DNA of 64,000 nt from Lottia gigantea. Its lineage: Eukaryota > Mollusca > Gastropoda > Lottiidae. The position numbers and the translations under genes are program-made. Shown here piece after piece: positions 46,501 through 56,869 of the stretch. The stretch spans positions 961,361 through 1,025,360 of the forward strand of contig NW_008706747.1 of NCBI RefSeq assembly GCF_000327385.1. The letters run 5' to 3'. Numbering within the stretch: the first letter of the stretch is position 1; every line of letters starts with the position of its first letter. The notes below the pieces were generated by a model. The model did not search any database and was not told the DNA's origin. It saw only the letters and a list, made by a program, of their open reading frames with translations.

Positions 46501-49388
46501 CATGTTGTCAATTATCCTGAAAAACAGTCAAAAATTTCTTATATTTTCAATTTAAAAAGGGATCAGGGAAGGGCTGGGGTGAGGGGGGATATACCATTAA
46601 CAGCATTCAAAAAATATTTATATTGTGGCCTAAAACATGCTGGAGGAAATATCAAATTTTAGAAACTTTCAAATTGGGAGTGCGTTTTACTGAAAAGTCA
46701 CTCAATATCATTTTGAAAAGGGATCAGGGGAGGGATGGTGATATATCAAAGGATAGGATCCTAAAATATCATTAAAATAATAAGTTTCACTCTAAAATGA
46801 AAAAAAATCTGATTGATGGATTTGGCAGAAAATTTTCACTAAAAATAGATTAGATTTTGACTCGTAAACTGTCATGCCATACCTTAGGACTCAGGATTGC
46901 TTCCAAAATACCAGTTTGTAACTTCTCTGAACAGCAGAAAAGTTGTTACAGATATGTTAAAATTGTGGACATTTTTTCTTTTGAATGCATTTATATGGAA
47001 ATTTTTAAACCATGCTCACCAATGATGTTGATAATTCAGTTTAATTCCACGACGTAAAAATTTCAACTTATCCATATTATCTCCCTTTTTATAAACTTTC
47101 TGACAGGCATTAACACATTCTTCATCTTTCTTAAATGTAGCCTGAAAAAAAAAACCAAATATTAAAGATGGGTTCCCTTATTTTCATTTATGAAAATGAA
47201 AATGTTAATACTTATATGAATAGAAAGTAGAGATGTTCTAATGACTTGGAAAAATATCAGTTTGTCTCACATGTCCATAATTAATTCATAAGGAGGTGCC
47301 AAAATGCCAAAATCCATTGGTGAACAAGCCCAAACACATTCAATGAAACTTACTCTGTATGGTGATGGTCTAATACGTTCACCAAATACAACTTGACCTA
47401 GATTTTCTACTGGTGAATTATCAGCATCAACTTGACAGAAGTCAAACCTGGAAAACACGAGATAAACATAAACAAACAATTCATAAACAAAAATGAAATG
47501 AATGGAGTTTTACATCCTACTTTTCTACACCTAAAATGTTAAAGGCATTGCAGTTTGACACTGTACACAAATCTTTAAACAGTTTTGATTTCCCACTGTG
47601 CAGGGATCACAGCCTGTAGCACACAGGGCCTTGGTTTACTGTCCCATCTGAACAACTAGACACTTTTTCCATGTCAGTCCAACAAGGGTAACTACAGCTC
47701 CCAGCTATCATAAACAAAAGAAAAGGATAAAACAGCCAAAAACTTCATGATTTGTGAACATTGCAAAGAGCATAAAGAAAACAGCTATTTTGTGATTTGA
47801 AAATTGCTCAACTTAAAACTAACAAAAAAATGCAATTTATATTTTGTTGACCACAGTAAATCTACCAGAAACAAAATTAATTAATGATTTGTGTTAGGTG
47901 TACAACATAAAACTGTCAAAAACAAAATTAATCTTTGTAAGACATATAGAAGCAAACTACTTCTAGTTTTATTACATACTACGTTTCGAAACACATACAG
48001 GTAATGTTTTCAAGTAATCATTTGTGTATGCACAAAATCATAACCATTCATGATTGGTCAACATGACAAAATAGAGCATAAATGCGATAAAAAATACTCA
48101 AAAACCATTCAGAATTTCTTAAAATCTATTGGTATTACTATCAAAATCTATTTATTAGTTGCGTTATGGATTGTTTTGGATCCAATATGGCCGACATATG
48201 AATAAAGTCAATTTGACATCCTGGGTTCCATTTCACGTTTACAATTTTTACAAGTAAGAGAAATACTAGAAAACACTTGCTAAACCCGACCCAACACTTT
48301 TTGAAATATTTTAGGAAAAAGTCTTGGAATTGGACATTCTGTGTCCATCACACATTTAAAATCAAACTTACTTCTGATAAGTAAGAGAAATATGAGAAAT
48401 AATCAATGCAATAAGCTAGTCATGGCCCATATAAACTCATATAAATTGACTACCATGACTAAAACAACTTAAACTGTAACAGGTGTCAGTTAAATGTCAA
48501 TAAACCAGGAAATTGTGGCTCTATATCAGATTTTCAAACTACCTAGCATTTTAAAATCCTACACGCAATGAACATAAAAGCTATGTGGCAAGCGTATTAC
48601 CAAATTTTTTTGACATGTATGAGGTAAGGTAGAGCATGACTCTATCACAACATTGAGTCAACCATCATCATTGAAACATCTGGTTGAATTCAAGAATCCA
48701 AAAATGGAGGGTGGAGCAATGTTTTTTAAAATTTAGTATACCATTCAGAGGACTCTCCCAGACTGCCTTTGTGAGAGTCCATCAGGAGAGGATTCTCCTC
48801 GATTTTGAAAATTTTTAGGTTGGGTTTGTTCCTTTCCTGATGAGAAAATAATAAAGACTTAAAAAACTTACTTGTTATATTCATAAGGAACAACTGTTTC
48901 CATTGAATTCAAACGATTCACAAAGATGGATATATTGGACTGAAATGGGACAAAAATACCAATTGATTAGTTGTTAATTTCTAAAAACTGTTTATAATGC
49001 AAAATACCAGTTGATTTGCACTCTTGCATATGCAGTGAAGAGATTGAGGGGTCAGTAGAGAACTTATTGAAAATGATGTATCATCAAATAGAGATCTATC
49101 ATCTAAAAAGGGACACAAGCAAAATGCCTAACAGAAACAACGACAGAGGTTTACTTCCAGAGACAAAACGCATCTCAAAAGTAAGATTGATGCGCTTGTG
49201 TGTTGTCAAAAAGCCGAACTAGCATCTATCGGTGTTTTTGGGCTTAGCCTACTTACCTTGCAGTTTTCCCAGTGCGATGCCGAATCGAGAAGAGTAATGT
49301 CGCAATACGTTTCAGGTGCCAAACCAGGCAGGTAAAGCGCCGTGGCAATTGAAAAACATGCCAAACCTATTAGAATCGACCTCAACAT
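40585..49388 (-). CDS. TM9SF2: Transmembrane 9 superfamily member 2 (nonaspanin), complete
   Basis: Seventeen exons on the minus strand: 49388-49257, 48939-48872, 47447-47354, 47141-47020, 46516-46387, 45920-45778, 45404-45284, 44650-44462, 44196-44064, 43792-43731, 43477-43420, 43222-43165, 42931-42772, 42447-42296, 41961-41850, 41276-41105, 40652-40585. All phases join, giving 657 residues (human TM9SF2 is 663). Residues 1-17 are a signal peptide followed by [12 protein letters not shown], the family's mature N terminus. A luminal domain runs to about 290 ([29 protein letters not shown]). The first membrane span is about 297-317, then [15 protein letters not shown] and [20 protein letters not shown], then eight further spans ([33 protein letters not shown]). 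The C terminus KIYSVVKVD carries the KxD-type signal known in this family for COPI/Golgi retention. Closest to TM9SF2 rather than TM9SF4 by the luminal blocks. Nonaspanins act in endosome/Golgi membrane-protein trafficking. Confidence 0.96.
40722..40925 (+). mobile_element. SINE-2 copy, 3' two-thirds
   Basis: GATGTCATTTGGCTC, CAAATGGTGGTCATTGATTC, then GGGTACAGATAATCCAGAG in the order of 26345-26755. Confidence 0.7.
41300..41555 (+). repeat. SINE-2 head amplified in tandem (three units)
   Basis: CATATGAGGAGGGGTTGTAG then CACAGTTAGTTAGA and TGACATCATTTGC occur three times at about 100-115 base spacing, in the TM9SF2 intron between the exons at 41276 and 41850. Confidence 0.75.
42196..42244 (+). 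ncRNA. Hammerhead-ribozyme-like motif, type I with minimal stem III
   Basis: Read on the + strand: stem I 5' arm GATAGCTGTC (42196-42205), core CTGATGA (42206-42212), short stem II GGA/TTC (42213-42225), AAAA (42226-42229) where the conserved box is GAAA, a two-pair stem III closed by AT, then TGTC ending at 42235 and stem I 3' arm GGCAGCATC (42236-42244). Stem I has nine pairs with one bulge and one wobble. The fold and the position of the GTC cleavage triplet are as in type I hammerheads of animal retroelements. With A in place of the first G of the GAAA box, activity is unlikely. It lies antisense in a TM9SF2 intron. Confidence 0.55.
42567..42700 (-). mobile_element. SINE-1 fragment with internal deletion
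   Basis: Reverse complement order: GTGTGCAATGAGGAAAT, then GGGCCTTGGTTTATTGTCCC, then CCTATGCTGGGATTGAACCT (B box). Confidence 0.7.
43000..43150 (+). repeat. ~21-bp minisatellite, about six units
   Basis: Unit ATTTATCTGAGGATTTCCAAT, near-perfect in the first four copies and decaying after, in a TM9SF2 intron. Confidence 0.9.
44225..44430 (+). repeat. ACTATAACATA-rich minisatellite
   Basis: Mixed order of CATCACTATAACATAGCAT and ATAATGACTATAACATA words over 200 bases between two TM9SF2 exons. Confidence 0.9.
44757..44942 (-). mobile_element. SINE-1, 3' half
   Basis: GTACCATGTGGGCTAATGAA, GTGCAATGAGGAAAATTTTG, then CACGGGGCCTTGGTTTATTG. Confidence 0.85.
45533..45637 (+). mobile_element. MITE family B, short internal-deletion derivative
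   Basis: TTAAAGGGATAGACGAGCTC to CATCTGTCCCTTAA with both ends and TTAA kept but only the last third of the body between. Confidence 0.7.
45964..46052 (+). mobile_element. MITE family B, left fragment
   Basis: GGGTTGATTTGAGTGTTGAA, TCTTCAGAAGTACTAAAATC and AAATATCTCAAACT, just outside the TM9SF2 exon at 45778-45920. Confidence 0.6.
47158..47288 (+). repeat. Dispersed repeat D, left end only
   Basis: AAAGATGGGTTCCCTTATTT through AGTTTGTCTCACATGTCCAT and AATTAATTCATAA; matches 53866-54010 and, inverted, 60045-60183. Confidence 0.8.
47492..47687 (-). mobile_element. SINE-1, 3' half, diverged
   Basis: AAATGAAATGAATGGAGTTT then TACATCCTACTTTTCTACAC, ending CACTTTTTCCATGTCAGTCC. Confidence 0.8.
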
Positions 49389-49560
49389 TTTGCTGAAATG
49401 TACTATTTGCTCTGTTACTTTTTGTACATTGAAGAAATTAACAAATTAAAGTAGTTTCAACAGAACTGTCAACAGAAAATGGCCGCAACACGTCACCAAA
49501 GGAATTGTGGGTACACATGTAGCCAAGGGAGGTAATCAGTGTAGCGTAATATCTGGATAT
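49389..49560 (-). promoter_or_regulatory. TM9SF2 5' UTR and proximal promoter region
   Basis: This is the sequence directly upstream of the TM9SF2 ATG. It is less AT-rich than its surroundings and contains GGAATTGTGGGT (about 49500-49511), which resembles a ZNF143/THAP11-type motif in reverse orientation. No TATA box is evident. The motif match is weak and the extent is arbitrary. Confidence 0.3.
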
Positions 49561-49974
49561 GATCCAACATGTTTAATAAACTTGTATTCAGGATTACTGA
49601 AGCATAAAAAAGATAAATTTTAGATAAAAGAGATAATGAGCTTGATCAGATTACCCTTTAACTTTTAAGCTGTTTATAGCACCTTCTTAATCTACAAAAT
49701 CCATTTTTTGATATCTATGGATACATGTGACAAAAATAAAGAATTATTCAAGTTTTTATAACTAATGAAATTGGTCTAACATATGGTAAATTAGATGAAA
49801 TGGTCCAGGACAATATCAATAAATTCCAAAATTAACAAAATAAGGAAAATTAAAGAATAAAAAAGTTGGGCTCAAATATGATCAATCATATTCATAACTA
49901 ATGAAAACAAATAGAAGTCCTAGGCAATAATCAAAAAAAAAAAAAAAATATGGGAGATTCTAATAAATAAATTC

Positions 49975-50145
49975 ATTGTACCAGAAAAAAAGGAAATGAA
50001 AAAAAAAAAAAAAAAATATATATAAATGAATAAATAAATTGAAATGAATGAATGAATGAATGAATGAATAAATAAATAAGTAAAATAAATAAATAAATAA
50101 ATTGAAATGAATGAGTAAAATGAATGAATGAATAAATAAATAATT
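49975..50145 (+). repeat. Simple-sequence tract (A)n, (TGAA)n, (TAAA)n
   Basis: Purine-rich simple repeats; antisense frames rich in Phe/Ile/His/Ser are artefacts. Confidence 0.9.
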
Positions 50146-50354
50146 TTGGACTCAAAATTCTGAAAGCTAAATATGTCTGTCCTAGGTAATTTATTCAATT
50201 AATGTCTTTATCATAAATACAATAAAGTACACAAAAGTTTAGCCCATTTGACAACAGATTGGACCATAGATAAAAAAAAACCCACAATTTAATGGGCAAC
50301 TTATCTCAGCCTTTGTATTTTTTTTAGATAAAATATAGCCATTGGCTATTTGGT

Positions 50355-50479
50355 TTAAAGGGACAGATGCGCTATTTTTTTTACAAATCATACCTTAGTC
50401 TCAGAATGGTGCAAATTGATGCTATCAGTCTCCTTGATACACATAAAAAGTTTAGAAAACCTCTTTACAATCCCTTTAA
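50355..50479. mobile_element. Chimeric MITE: left end family B, right end family A
   Basis: It starts TTAAAGGGACAGATGCGC and reads family B in reverse (CATACCTTAGTCTCAGA), then switches at about 50405 to the family A right arm (ATGGTGCAAATTGATGCTAT ... CTTTACAATCCCTTTAA). TTAA at both ends. Confidence 0.75.
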
Positions 50480-51059
50480 GATGGATTTTTGTGGGGACAT
50501 GAATTTGTGAATTTAGTCTGCCAAAGTAGCTTTAACATACCCATCTTCATCTGACTACAGAAAATGGTCATTGCACAGAGCACATCTAGAGCCTTAATCC
50601 TGCAAACCAAAGAAAACACTGTGAACAAATAAATGAAATTGGAGTTTTAGACCCTAACGAATATAGAGAGCATCTTATAATAGACTCATTAATAGCCGAT
50701 GGCGCCATTTTGGACGTCACATGATCACCACCATTAAGGTACTAAAGAACGATATTTATTACAATAAAAACACAAAAAATATCACAGATTCAATTATTAA
50801 ACAATAATAAAATATATTATATAATTTCAAATCATAAAGACTCGTAAATAATATATAGTGATTCAACTGATTTTTAAGTCCTGGCAAAGCTTGGCTAAAA
50901 TTTGAAAATGGGCAAAAAAATGACCATTAAATAAAATTATCACAGGTCTCAACCAATAAATTTGGCAGAATTTGGACCTCCCAAAAATTTAGGATTTTCT
51001 GTAGTTGTCCTCTGACCCAGGTCACAATTAAGCAAGATTTGCAAAATAAGAAACATGGA

Positions 51060-51860
51060 CGAAAGTGGGTATGCTCACTCTTCTCAGAAATACCTCATGC
51101 CACTCTGCCAATGTTTTTTTTTTCAATTTAGAATTACTTTCAGAGAGTCCACATAGTTAATATTGATGACCAATAGTGATCAAAGAATAACAACATGCTC
51201 AGAATATGCCAGACCAATTATCTGAACAAAATCACAGGAGGATAACCATAGGGTTACAACTATTGATATATCAGAAGATCATTGACTCTTATATTTTCAG
51301 CTATTTCAGTTAAAGAAATGATACTACCACAGATAGTATTACAGAGACATCCATAGTTAACGTATCTAATTATCTTAACATTTAACTTGCATCTTGTTTT
51401 ATCATAAATCTTTACATTGTGACCTAGGCCAGTGCTTTCGTGAGACTATGTTCTCATCAATATCTAACTAACATGCAGTGTATGTTTGTGGGTGTGTCTT
51501 TTCAACTAAAATCATACTAATGACTTATCTATTGCTCTGTGACCTAGGCCAGTGCTTTCATGAGACTATGTTCTCATCACCATCTAACACTAAGACAAAT
51601 GGAATGTTTCTTTTAGTCAACATTAGAAGAAAATCCAAAATGTCAAGGATAACAACTTGGATGGAGAATGGACCTTTAGTTTTCAGGTGAACCACAGAGT
51701 CAAGGATAAATCTATGTTGATATCTTCAGTGGTCTCTTAGGTTGCAACAAGGGTATGCTCATGTTTCCAAATCACCTGAGGCCACTCTGTGAATTGATTT
51801 TTCAATTCAGCATCCTCTTACAGCGAGTGTAAGTAGTTAATATTGTTTTATTGTTGATTT
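51060..51860 (+). repeat. Degenerate direct repeats
   Basis: GGGTATGCTCA...CACTCTG and GTTAATATTG recur about 680 bases apart (51068 and 51748). GTGACCTAGGCCAGTGCTTT then GAGACTATGTTCTCATCA recurs 120 bases apart (51419 and 51539). Confidence 0.7.
51847..51852 (-). other. ATAT1 poly(A) signal
   Basis: AATAAA on the minus strand lies 41 bases beyond the ATAT1 stop codon, implying a very short 3' UTR. It is the nearest canonical hexamer; use is not shown. Confidence 0.4.
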
Positions 51861-51892
51861 GAAGATGCACGACATATTCTAGAATGTTATTT

Positions 51893-54800
51893 TCACCAAA
51901 ATCTGAATTGATAGTGGCGTCTGTTAGGTTGACCTCTGTAAGGGTCAACAGTTCCAATTGTCCAAGAGATTTGATCATTTTCTGTTTTGGCTGGTGGTTG
52001 CCATGGAGATCCTTGAGTCTTGTATGGAGTGTTTCTGTTATTCGAGTCAGCACTAGGGATTTTGGGTAAACTGAAATAAAAATCATGGCAAAATGACAAA
52101 AACAGCACAAAATGTATGGAAGAAAGAAACATGAGGAACTACGACAGGTCACCAGACTTACACATAATTGTCGATCGAGATTAGAACCCAACACCACTCA
52201 CCCAACCAAGTGTATGTAAAGAGTGTAAAGAACCTCCAATGTATTTAAAATAATCCAAAATCAATTTTTGCGTCTCACTTTTCTGCATCATATTCAAATG
52301 AAGTCAGACATTATCATGCAGTATGCAAAACGATTCAAAAAGATTTTTGAAAAAGAAAAACAAAAATTTCTGCAACTCACCATGTTTCTATATTTCCAGT
52401 GACCGGATTAATTCTAAGATGGCCGCCGCGACCTTGATACTCTTGATGAAGGTTCATTTGCTGCGGAGAAACTTTTGGAGGAATTTTGTCTGAAATTCAA
52501 AATAATAATGAAAATATTTTAACCAATCAAAATATTGTTTAAAGTGGCTAGACAATACATATACACATATATAATGTCGTACGGAAATCTTTTATTGAAC
52601 ACAGTATTTGATTGGTTGAATGTGAAATAACATGAACAGGAGATGTATAACAATTTGTCAGATCAAGGAAGGCATTTTCATGCAGATTCAAAAGTAGTTA
52701 AAAATTTGCAAATAGTGTCTACAATTTGTGCCTGGGGTATTTCACAGGCAAAAAAATAAAAAATTACCTTTAGCTGGTTCAACACTATCCTGGCTATTTT
52801 TACGTTGTAGCGGGGAGGGAGATCTCCGTATCATCTGATTGGTGTATCTGCTGTACATTGGAGGATCTGATTGGACAGATGGCCTGGAAATACAGTATCA
52901 GACTATTTCAAACGAGATACAAAATAACATGGCACGACAATTCCAATTGACTTTACTTTGGTACCGATTAGGGGACAGTGTAGAATATACGGCAATATTA
53001 CATCCTTAATTCATGTGTAGATAAGGTGTTAATGACAAAATAAATAAATCCCAACTTACTGTGGTGAATTTAGTCTTTGTTGAAGCAATGTGTTGGATCT
53101 TGGAGGTAAATTTAACACTTTTAATGCCTGAAAAATCAACCAAAAAATTGCTCAATAAATGCTTATACAGTTATGGCTGCTCTACTGGTCACCATAAAGG
53201 TGATATCACTCCAGTTGCATATGGTTGCAAATAATGAAAGTGGTCATGAGTACCAAATGCAACACACAACTCAGTTTCATGAGAGTTGAGTTCGAAACTT
53301 ATGGTCGTTATTTTTCCCAACCATACACAACTGGTGATCGCTATGCTGTGAGGGCCCCTTAAGTATCGGTGGGAATCATTAGGCAGGATGACCAAATAAG
53401 GGACACAGAATCCTCAAAGAACCTGCCTGTGTATGAAATTAAGGCTAGCTGTCCTGATGAGGATACTGTATCCAAAACACATATTGACAACACGACAGCT
53501 AGATGTTATTTGGAAACCAGATTCACATATTTTTTCTTACCTGAATATTGTGTTCTTGAATCATTCTGACTTCTTCAGAAGTCTTTCCCGATGGAGGACG
53601 GTTTCTAAGGCAACCAGAAGATGGCCGACTCCTAGCTGAAACATTTCTACCGGATGATGGTCTGTATGTCACATTTGATGGATTAAGAGAATTATCTGCA
53701 GGGTGAACTCTGTTCGTATTTAGTGAACCACGACCAGACGGAGGACGGTTGAGCCTTGAACCAGACGGTGCTCTGTTACCATAGCAACCATTATTATTTG
53801 AATCATTTCTTTTGTCTGAACCAGCAGATCCTAAATAAACACAAGAAATATTAATGCATCTTGTTTTTCTTAAAGATAGGTTCCCTTATCTTCATTTATG
53901 AAAATGAAAATGCTAATACTTATATGAATAGAAAGTAGAGGTGTTCTAATGACTTGTAAAAATACCAGTTTGTCTCACATGTCAATAATTAATTCATAAT
54001 TAGCTAAATTAGAAGAGACTAACAAGCAGTTTTATTATTATTGGTTTATTGTACTGAATAATGGACATGTGAGCTCCTTCAGTCTAACAGGGGCAAAAAT
54101 GAAATGAATGGAGTTTTATGTGCTACTTTTTTTGCACCATGTGGGCTTATGAAGACGGGCAACGCCATATAGACAGCAATGAGGGAAAGTTTGCCAGGTA
54201 AAGAAAGGTCAAAAAGTATTTTTTCGGTTAAAACTCTTAATTACATACAATCTAAGAAAATAATCATATGATTAAGAATATTTGATAATTCATTAGGAAC
54301 ATTTAATCAAATAGTTTGCTTAATTTGAGACTAAAAAAATAAGGAAACCCATCTTTAAAAACGGTTTTATTGGTGTGAAAAGCTACTAAAAGCTATGAAA
54401 TAAAGGGAATAACACTTTTTTTGGAGACCTGCATGCAGTACTCACCATGGTTAAGATATCCATTTAAAATTCTACCGTTTCTTCTTGCATCAATAAAACA
54501 ATCTGTTATTAAAAAAAAGGAATTGATGCTACTGAGATTTCTAAAATATTTTGTTGAATATTACCACTTTCTATCATGGTGGCTGCGTTGATATTTATTG
54601 TTCCGATGGGTGCACATTTTTTACTTTGACAGAAATTTTGCCAGATTGACTTGATGGTAAGAAAGAGGTGCGTACTATATTTGCAGTTACATATAGTAAC
54701 ACATGGTACATATTGAAAGAACTTCAGTATTAGTCAGTCTGTAGCCCTTACAAGATATAATCAATGGTTGAGTAGGTTTGTGCACGATGGGTCGAAACAT

Positions 54801-56441
54801 TCAAGACGCTATAAGGTTAGCCCAAATTCTAAATACAGAATACTGTAATCTGATTGGTTAATGAGGTTAACTCTAAAATGGATATTAGTGATTATCCAAT
54901 CAGATAGCTAGTATGTTTGAATCATCATTAAGTTGAATCCGAGATATCATCTTTAGACTTGTCAACCAAAGTTAATAAAATATATGTACCCACCATTTTG
55001 ATTTAAGAATCCTTCGTACACAACAAAATTGTTAGTTTGAGGTATTTGATTTCGTAAATGATAATGTTTCTGTAGAAACTGTGAGAATTTGTGACTCGGC
55101 CTGTCAATAGCTAGATGACATGGACGTATATTTTCATGCTGAAAAAAATGAAACACAAACTAACCATTTAAAGAGTATAGTTTAATTGTGAGAGGACTGG
55201 ATGTCTGATTCAAATTCTGAAAAGAGATACAGATAGCTTAAATTGAGCACTGTCAATATGCTGAGTTATTGCCCTTGAAAACAATTGATCTAAAAAGTTC
55301 CCACATACCTGTAGCATATATTCAAACAAGCGTTTGCCACACCCGGTTCTTTGTCGAGATTCGTGAACATAAAAATCCAAAACACATAGCGGTTCCATTT
55401 CATGTTGTTTACCATGTAAATCATACACAAATAATCTCTTCCTACCAGTCTTTAATAAACCAACCACTGAACCATTGCCTCTGAAATAATAGAATTGAAA
55501 TAAATGGAAATGATGGTTTATAATTTAAGGGACTATGTCGCAGAATTTGAATCTGGTGTCTTTTCTATATGTGGCAGCATCTCAATAAAAGATGACTCGT
55601 CTTTTTAACACTCAAATGCGGATAATTCTGGACACACATGGATTTGAAGGCTAAAATTTTGACAGTGAGCAGTGAACACTATTACTAATTGACTTAGCTA
55701 AAAAAATTCCTGTTTCTGAGACTATGGTATGATTGATGAAAAAAAGGTGCTCTATCCCTTTAAAAATGTTCTGGGTCAAGGATCCGTTAAGTAAATCTTT
55801 GCCTACCTTAAGCCTTCTTGATCTTTCATAATATATAACTTATGGTCTGATACTTCCATCTTTCTTCCACTTGTTATTGCACCATGTAGACTCTGAGCCT
55901 GGAAATGGAAATATTGGACAAATTAAAGTAAAAACAAAATACAATTTTAGTTCTTTGCTACCACCAATTGTCACCCACAACCCCAATAAAATGTATGATG
56001 ATCTAGGTCTTGCGGACACTTTCCATCCAATGTTGTCTAATTAATTAATCAATTACCTTAGCTGAAGCCTCTCCCATCTTGTCAACAATTTCCAATAACT
56101 GTCTTCGCAGTAAAGCCCTGAAATTTAAATCAAAATCTATTTAAAAGAATAAAAGCAAAAATCAAGCTTATATTTGACTTGTCTAGATTTTTCATTACTT
56201 ATAATTATATTCATTTAAGAATGGTATCAAATTTGCTATGAACATTAAGGACACATAAGAGTAACAATCTGCCAAAATTCACAGAGGCGCAAGTGCAACA
56301 GTGTCGGATAGGAGGGATAGGGTCAGAAATAGGGGTTGTAAACACACACCTGTCATGCCCATTCCGATGAGGAACCATCCTCCGATCTAGTTCATTTATG
56401 CCATCAGCGAGTATGGCATTAACGCTGAAATCGAACTCCAT
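51893..56441 (-). CDS. ATAT1: Alpha-tubulin N-acetyltransferase 1 (MEC-17 family), complete
   Basis: Eleven exons on the minus strand: 56441-56350, 56117-56057, 55898-55807, 55480-55309, 55138-54994, 54502-54446, 53830-53541, 53127-53060, 52883-52768, 52489-52381, 52070-51893, giving 459 residues. The enzyme acetylates Lys40 of alpha-tubulin inside microtubules using acetyl-CoA. The start [11 protein letters not shown] matches the family; an in-frame ATG five codons upstream was rejected because homologues begin MEF. Catalytic-site residues known from human ATAT1 are kept: Gln53 (in ASAKAQSL), Cys114 (in [12 protein letters not shown]) and Asp151 (in [10 protein letters not shown]). The acetyl-CoA loop is QRTGCGK (125-131). 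The GNAT-like domain ends at about residue 188 ([13 protein letters not shown]). The tail is basic and disordered, with five RPxSG-like repeats in exon 7, and ends in a short block (ISWTIG...[10 protein letters not shown]) resembling the human SWTVG...RRSTRPW end. Exon 5 is taken to use the donor at 54993 because the alternative four bases on breaks the frame. Confidence 0.96.
53445..53502 (+). ncRNA. Second hammerhead-like motif, long stem I
   Basis: CTAGCTGTC (53445-53453) pairs perfectly with GACAGCTAG (53494-53502). CTGATGA follows the first arm directly. Stem II is GGATA/TATCC with a CTG loop (53461-53473), followed by AAAAC as in the 42.2-kb copy. The stretch 53479-53493 is longer than a minimal stem III and lacks a clear cleavage triplet at the stem I junction, so this copy is more decayed. 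It is antisense in an ATAT1 intron. Confidence 0.45.
53866..54362 (+). repeat. Dispersed repeat D with embedded SINE-1 tail and inverted ends
   Basis: The left end TTAAAGATAGGTTCCCTTAT and right end AATAAGGAAACCCATCTTTA are imperfect inverses. Inside, at about 54090, GTCTAACAGGGGCAAAAATG runs into a reverse SINE-1 tail (ATGAATGGAGTTTTATG). It lies in an ATAT1 intron. Confidence 0.7.
54093..54200 (-). mobile_element. SINE-1 3' fragment
   Basis: AAATGAAATGAATGGAGTTT, GCACCATGTGGGCTTATGAA and GCAATGAGGGAAAGTTTGCC; embedded in repeat D. Confidence 0.85.
55525..55763 (+). mobile_element. MITE family B copy in ATAT1 intron
   Basis: TTAAGGGACTATGTCG to CTCTATCCCTTTAA, TTAA at both ends, with GATAATTCTGGACACACATG and CTGTTTCTGAGACTATGGTA inside. 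Confidence 0.75.
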
Positions 56442-56869
56442 TCTTGAAAACGGCAATTATTCCTCCAGGTCTATATTGTTCAACGATTTAGGTGTGGCAG
56501 TGGATTTAAACAGGTGGTTTGGTCGCCATGTTTACTTCTCCAGGTAAACATTACAGTTCCGCATAAAATTGAAAAAAATGCAAGAGAAAATAAAATTAAA
56601 ATAATAATCATGACAAATTATTCAATTAAGTCGATTTTTCATTTAGAATTAGGCCTATTGGATAGTATCTATATTTTTATAAAAATAATGCTCGATCCAA
56701 ATCCAAATATTTGACGAGCATTTGTGCGGAGCTTCAAGATGTCAGCCCCCATGGAATAAACTAGAAATTATTTCAACTGCGTATATGAAATAGATCTACG
56801 CGCTGGTTTGAGTTGTCAGAAAGGGGAGTTTCCACTTAACGTGTTGAAATTGTCGAAAACAATCCGAAG
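56442..56869. promoter_or_regulatory. Shared ATAT1/GNL1 5' region, putative bidirectional promoter
   Basis: Only 428 bases separate the ATAT1 start codon (minus strand) from the GNL1 start codon (plus strand). The interval must therefore hold both 5' UTRs and both core promoters. I see no clear TATA box at the expected place for either gene and no copy of the repeat families that fill the rest of the window. That the promoter works in both directions is inference from the head-to-head layout. Confidence 0.6.

Larger units (their letters stand above)
49561..51892. other. Intergenic region between TM9SF2 and ATAT1
   Basis: No gene is recognised. The region contains simple (TGAA/TAAA)n sequence at 49975-50145, a chimeric MITE at 50355-50479 and degenerate direct repeats at 51060-51860. 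The right end contains the ATAT1 3' UTR. Confidence 0.55.
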
